64,000 nt of DNA from RGIG5579 sp045541915 (lineage in GTDB: Bacteria > Bacillota > Clostridia > Oscillospirales > SIG627): assembly GCA_045541915.1 (NCBI GenBank), contig JAZQJZ010000014.1, positions 22,267-86,266 of the forward strand, written 5' to 3'. How positions within the stretch are numbered: position 1 is the stretch's first letter; the number at the start of each line of letters is the position of its first letter. This document shows positions 60,657-64,000 of this stretch, piece after piece. Below the pieces are notes generated by a model. That model had not been told where the DNA came from. It made no database searches and was given only the letters and a program-made list of their open reading frames with translations. The position numbers and the translations under genes are program-made.

Positions 60657-61945
60657 CATTTATACCTTGCCGAAAGAAACTCGCTTGGAATATACTGTTT
60701 AAGCGTTTCTTCATACCAGGAAAACTTTCCAAATCCATACAGAATATTACTTCCGTGGGTTTGAAATTCTTTATCAGTAAAATCACTTAAAGGTGTAACA
60801 TATATATTGGACATGTTTTGATCGTAGTATATGACTGTCGGTGTGAAAAGAACATTTTTAATCTGTGTCTTTTGATTCTCTTTTGATAATTCAAAGGACA
60901 AATATCCGCCGAATAAATTTTCCATATACTGCATTGTACCCATCATATTTCCAAGCGAATAAACACATAATGTCCGATGTTCATCATCTTCGGAATAAAG
61001 CCAATCAATTTTTTGAATCACCTTTGGACCGGTACCAATTATAATATCCGCTCCGGCATTGGCAAGAACAGATGCAGTTTCTTCCTGAAAGGCATTGGTT
61101 TGAAAATTCGGATTGTCATTTGCCCAGTTGATTAAAACCAAAACAACATCCGCCATTTCCCTACAATTCTTCACTTGTGTTTCAATCATTTTCTTTTTGA
61201 TAGCGGTATTATTAACAGTAAAATATGGAATCGGCGTTTTATTATATTTCGGCTTCAATCCATTTGTGCTTGCAGTATATGATAAAATTGCAAGTCGGAT
61301 CCCATTTATATCGATCACTTTATTTTGACAAGATTGCATTTCATCTTCATCAGAAAATCCGCCGAATAATTTCACATTTTCTCTTTTCCAAAATTGTACT
61401 GAAGCATCATAACCGCTATCTGACATATCCAAAAGATGATTGTTTCCAATATTGATTCCATCAAACCCCAAAGAGACAAGATCCTTTCCTAATTTTTCCG
61501 GAGAATTGAAAAGTGGGTACCCGGAAAGCGCTTCCGGAAGGTCATTTGCGCCAACGAGTGACGCTTGGTTGCAAATAGAAAAATCTGCTTCTTCAATAGC
61601 AGATTGGATCGGTTTGTATAAGGAATGAAAATCAAAACCAATATCGAAATCTTCCCGCTTCCCAGATCCCCCTGCCTTTAAATTGGCAAAATTTAATACA
61701 TTTTCGTGAATCAAATTTTCTCCAAAAACGGTGATGGTAGCAGTGTTTTTCCTAGTGGTGATATTTACATTTTCCTCCGAAGACAACGGTTCAGAATTTT
61801 GTTCGTGAAAATCCACCATAATATTGTTATTTTGTTCAGTCTTCTCATTCTTGACAAATATCGCTCTGAAATAGTCTGCAAAGACAACAATAAAAACTAA
61901 AAATAAACAACCAAATACAATAATTATCAATCTTTTTTTCTTCAT
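60656..61945 (-). CDS. CapA-like (PgsA superfamily) membrane-anchored protein with altered active-site residues
   Basis: 429 aa with one N-terminal membrane segment (LIIIVFGCLFLVFIVVFADY) and a long acidic linker, then a metallophosphatase-like CapA domain outside the membrane: ATITVFGENLIHENVLNFAN, FSICNQASLVGANDLPEALS, LGFDGINIGNNHLLDMSDSG, VVLVLINWANDNPNFQ, GADIIIGTGPKVIQKIDWLY, and YSLGNMMGTMQ. Usual CapA proteins have GD at the first site, NLE at the second, HWGxE at the fourth and HPHVxQ at the fifth. Here these are GEN, NQA, NWAND and GPKVIQ, so several metal ligands seem lost and catalysis is doubtful. The gene follows sigG by one base and may be co-transcribed with it. Other CapA proteins take part in poly-gamma-glutamate or capsule synthesis. 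Confidence 0.75.
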   Translation of the reverse strand: MKKKRLIIIVFGCLFLVFIVVFADYFRAIFVKNEKTEQNNNIMVDFHEQNSEPLSSEENVNITTRKNTATITVFGENLIHENVLNFANLKAGGSGKREDFDIGFDFHSLYKPIQSAIEEADFSICNQASLVGANDLPEALSGYPLFNSPEKLGKDLVSLGFDGINIGNNHLLDMSDSGYDASVQFWKRENVKLFGGFSDEDEMQSCQNKVIDINGIRLAILSYTASTNGLKPKYNKTPIPYFTVNNTAIKKKMIETQVKNCREMADVVLVLINWANDNPNFQTNAFQEETASVLANAGADIIIGTGPKVIQKIDWLYSEDDEHRTLCVYSLGNMMGTMQYMENLFGGYLSFELSKENQKTQIKNVLFTPTVIYYDQNMSNIYVTPLSDFTDKEFQTHGSNILYGFGKFSWYEETLKQYIPSEFLSARYK

Positions 61946-62767
61946 TTACATCTGCTTTCTGATTTTCATCAAGGCTCCTTTTTCCAGGCGGCTTACTTGC
62001 GCTTGACTGATGCCAATCTCACCGGCAACCTCCATTTGCGTTTTTCCTCGATAAAATCTTAAATTTAAAATGGTTCTTTCCCGTTCACCCAAATTTTTGA
62101 CCGCCTCATCCAAGGCTAAATTTTCGATCCAGTTATGATCGCTTGATTTGTGATCGCAAATCTGATCCATTAAAAATATTGAGTCGCCGTTATCAGAATA
62201 TACAGGGTCATACAACGACACCGGATCTACCACCGCATCCAAAGCAGAACGAACGTCTTTTTCCGAAGCCGGCGAAAACTGATTTGCATTCTCTTCCACG
62301 AGATTTTCACGAAGGCGCCTATTCAGTTCCTTTGTAATTTCTTCGATGGTAGGATCTCTTCCCAACGAGATCGTTAAATTCTCTCGTTCAGTCAAAGCTT
62401 TATAGGCAAGATCGCGAACGGAACGGCTGACCCGTATCATATTATTATCTCTCAAATACCGCCGCAATTCTCCAATGATCATAGGAACTGCATAAGTGCT
62501 AAAGCGAACATTTTGAGTGATGTCAAAATTATCAACTGCTTTAATCAAACCAACGCATCCAACTTGAAAAAGATCATCTGGGCTATCACAGCGTCTTAAA
62601 AACTTTTGAATTACACTCAAAACCAGTCGTAAATTTCCAGAAATCAGTTCCTCCCTTGCTCTCTTATCACCGTTTTTTGTTTTTATTAGCAAGTCTTCTT
62701 TTTCTTTTTCAGTTAGAACCTTCAGATTTGCCGTATTTATTCCTGAAACTTCAACTTTACCAATCAA
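61946..62767 (-). CDS. sigG: RNA polymerase sporulation sigma factor SigG
   Basis: Late forespore sigma factor. The 273-aa protein begins at TTG 62767, seven bases after AGGAGG. Near-complete matches to the SigG/SigF class: LISGNLRLVLSVIQKFLRR, DDLFQVGCVGLIKAVDNFD, RFSTYAVPMIIGELRRYLRD (region 2), and region 4 KTQMEVAGEIGISQAQVSRL. The N-terminus GKVEVSGINTANLKVLTEKE resembles the SigG start KVEICGVDTSKLPVL, which separates it from SigF. It would direct the spoVA and SASP genes seen in this window. Confidence 0.93.
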   Translation of the reverse strand: MIGKVEVSGINTANLKVLTEKEKEDLLIKTKNGDKRAREELISGNLRLVLSVIQKFLRRCDSPDDLFQVGCVGLIKAVDNFDITQNVRFSTYAVPMIIGELRRYLRDNNMIRVSRSVRDLAYKALTERENLTISLGRDPTIEEITKELNRRLRENLVEENANQFSPASEKDVRSALDAVVDPVSLYDPVYSDNGDSIFLMDQICDHKSSDHNWIENLALDEAVKNLGERERTILNLRFYRGKTQMEVAGEIGISQAQVSRLEKGALMKIRKQM

Positions 62768-62857
62768 CCGATCACCTCCTACATTTTTAATTATTTCCTT
62801 TCTTTTTCCTATTCATTCCAACTGAAATTACCAAAATAAGGGAATGAGTTTTATAAT

Positions 62858-62895
62858 AAAAAAGGGTTGCCATCTTTGAATGGCAACCCTTTTTT
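62858..62895. terminator. terminator of the SASP gene
   Basis: AAAAAAGGGTTGCCAT - 6 nt - ATGGCAACCCTTTTTT, a 16-bp stem. On the minus strand it ends the SASP transcript before sigG. Confidence 0.88.
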
Positions 62896-62907
62896 GTAAA
62901 ATTGTTG

Positions 62908-63102
62908 TTATCTGTTCTTCATCTGGTTTTCAGCGTTTTCGATCAGCTTCTTTACCATCTGACCGCCAATGGAACCTGCCTGCTTCGCAGTCAAATCGCC
63001 ATTGTAACCTTGTTTCAGGTTAACGCCAACTTCAGAAGCAGCTTCCATCTTAAAACGGTTAAGTGCTTCCTTTGCCTCAGGAACAAGAGACTTATTAGCC
63101 AT
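62908..63102 (-). CDS. small acid-soluble spore protein, alpha/beta type
   Basis: 64-aa DNA-binding protein that coats and protects spore DNA. Family signatures: ALNRFKMEAASEVGV, where the Glu before the germination-protease cut site lies, and the second helix GDLTAKQAGSIGGQMVKKLI. The start follows AAGGAGAA. A weak sigma-G-like promoter lies upstream (63179-63208). Confidence 0.95.
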   Translation of the reverse strand: MANKSLVPEAKEALNRFKMEAASEVGVNLKQGYNGDLTAKQAGSIGGQMVKKLIENAENQMKNR

Positions 63103-63178
63103 AGTAAAATTCTCCTTATTGCATTATTTGAGCGTAGGCTCCGCCCTGAAAAACTTCTGTTTCTTTTGGGCTCGCTAT

Positions 63179-63208
63179 TATTTTGCCAAATGTTTTTTTG
63201 ATTATAAG
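63179..63208 (-). promoter_or_regulatory. possible sigma-G promoter of the SASP gene
   Basis: On the minus strand CTTATA (63203-63208), 17 bp, CAAAATA (63179-63185). The -10 differs from CATAMTA by one base; the -35 is weak. It is about 75 bp from the ATG. Confidence 0.4.
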
Positions 63209-63228
63209 AGGAAACATTTGGAATTTCA

Positions 63229-63257
63229 TTGTCTTTTTCACGAAAACATGATATAAT
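63229..63257 (+). promoter_or_regulatory. sigma-A-type promoter of the DUF4364 gene
   Basis: TTGTCT (63229-63234), 17 bp, TATAAT (63252-63257), 30 bp before the ATG. Confidence 0.65.
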
Positions 63258-63287
63258 AATGAAAAGAATTTTGATTGGAGATGCACT

Positions 63288-63833
63288 ATGCCCTATCGGC
63301 TTTATGATGATGATAAAATCAAATTGATCCTTCTTTATCTTCTCAACGAATTAGACGGAGCCTATGACTTCCAAACGATTTCTGAAATTATAGTTTGGGA
63401 TAGTTCAATAAACTATTTTGTCTTCACAGATTGCTTTAATCAGTTGCTTGAAAACGGCTCTATCGAAAAGAAGTTAGATTCAGAATCTGGAAAAGAATTG
63501 TACTATATCAGTCAGTCCGGTAAGATTTCCATTGAGGCTGTTGAGGACTCTTTACTGAAATTTATCAAGGAAAGAATTATGAGAAGCGCCACACGTCTTC
63601 TCGCTTTTAAAAAGGATGGTAGCAATGTCTCGACCTCAATTCAAGAAAAAGACGATGGTTACGAGTTATGCTGTGCCATCAAAAACAAGAAGTTTAATCT
63701 TTTGGAGCTTAAGCTCTACTTTGATAATAAGGAGGAGGCTGAACTCCTGCAGCTTGGCTTTGATCAGCGTGCTGAACACATATACAGCAGTATTCTTGCC
63801 CTCTTGAGCGAAGATCCAAAATTTATACTTTAA
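63288..63833 (+). CDS. DUF4364 family protein
   Basis: 181 aa, ATG after TTGGAGATGC. A winged-helix-like N-terminal part (KIKLILLYLLNELDGAYDFQ; VFTDCFNQLLENGSIEKKLD; GKELYYISQSGKISIEAVED) and an alpha/beta C-terminal part (GYELCCAIKNKKFNLLELKL). The family occurs in Clostridia and Bacilli without a known role; the N-terminus suggests a transcription regulator. It is followed by a strong terminator. Confidence 0.85.
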   Translation: MPYRLYDDDKIKLILLYLLNELDGAYDFQTISEIIVWDSSINYFVFTDCFNQLLENGSIEKKLDSESGKELYYISQSGKISIEAVEDSLLKFIKERIMRSATRLLAFKKDGSNVSTSIQEKDDGYELCCAIKNKKFNLLELKLYFDNKEEAELLQLGFDQRAEHIYSSILALLSEDPKFIL

Positions 63834-63835
63834 AA

Positions 63836-63868
63836 CAAAAAAGAGAGATTTTATCTCTCTTTTTTTAT
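63836..63868 (+). terminator. terminator of the DUF4364 gene
   Basis: AAAAAAGAGAGAT - TTT - ATCTCTCTTTTTTT. Confidence 0.85.
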
Positions 63869-63871
63869 TAG

Positions 63872-64000
63872 TGGCTTTAGCCAGTTGAGGACGGAACGTC
63901 CGAAACAAAAGAACCACCCGCTATGCGGGTGCGCGTCAGGGGTTATACCAAAAAATTCTCCTCGGTGGTACAATAAGGTTGTTCAAGTCTTAGAGTACAA
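63872..64000 (+). mobile_element. possible left end of an IS200/IS605-family element
   Basis: The last 130 bp hold no gene but three compact hairpins: TGGCTTTAGCCA (63873-63884), GGACG-GAA-CGTCC (63890-63902) and CACCCGC-TAT-GCGGGTG (about 63916-63932). The last, with the following GGGGTTATACCAAAAAATTC, resembles the subterminal hairpin and leader in front of IS200-type tnpA genes. The transposase itself, if present, lies past the window edge, so the call rests on resemblance alone. Confidence 0.4.

Noticed and set aside
1..64000. CRISPR arrays, tRNA or 16S/23S rRNA genes
   Set aside because: No regularly spaced repeats, cloverleaf sequences or rRNA-like stretches were noticed by eye; a covariance-model scan could not be run.

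Overview
This window looks like chromosomal DNA of an anaerobic, endospore-forming Firmicute of class Clostridia, probably in or near the Oscillospiraceae/Ruminococcaceae. The evidence is spoVAC, spoVAD and spoVAE, sigG, an alpha/beta-type small acid-soluble spore protein, the Gram-positive sepF-ylmG-divIVA division cluster, IreB, a DUF951 protein, an NfnAB-type transhydrogenase and a split transketolase. No function was tested; all calls come from reading the sequence and from family knowledge.

Left part (1-14 kb): prfB, spoVAE and spoVAD run leftward. spoVAC lies about 8.7 kb from spoVAD although these genes are normally adjacent. The gap holds unrelated genes: a CofE-like ligase, a wrecked M20 peptidase, a TIM-barrel glycosidase-like gene with a divergent AraC regulator, an M81 (MlrC-like) gene, a truncated LarA-like gene and an unknown membrane protein. 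These are separated by three extra copies of the last ~45 codons of spoVAC, all broken at the same codon. This looks like serial site-specific insertion of small cassettes into the 3' end of a sporulation gene. It is the most unusual structure in the window. spoVAD and the spoVAC unit each have a plausible sigma-G promoter of their own.

Centre (13-35 kb): a leftward housekeeping operon (ireB, an unknown gene, DUF951, prfA, a TsaC/Sua5 gene, coaE, an M18 aminopeptidase, a U32 protein, a thioredoxin-fold protein) lies downstream of rnpB. Rightward from a divergent promoter come murD and three M42 peptidase paralogues, the third without its metal ligands. Then come a giant cyclic beta-1,2-glucan synthase-like gene (leftward), valS (rightward) and ispD-ispF (leftward).

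Right part (35-64 kb): an orphan solute-binding lipoprotein; a leftward operon of a 1392-aa helicase/nuclease-like protein whose recognisable active sites all look lost, two membrane proteins and birA; a DtxR-type regulator; nfnA-nfnB with a Rex-like palindrome upstream; glycerate kinase; rlmD; a TSCPD protein and a CDF transporter; dapB. A long rightward run follows, queA-miaA-HlyD-like-yggS-sepF-ylmG-divIVA-lspA-rluD-HAD-transketolase. Then come leftward sigG with a CapA-like gene, the SASP gene, and rightward a DUF4364 gene. The window ends in what may be the left end of an IS200/IS605-family element.

Most convergent gene pairs share a bidirectional hairpin terminator, and many transcription units have a clear -35/-10 promoter with a 16-18 bp spacer. 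No tRNA, 16S/23S rRNA or CRISPR array was seen.
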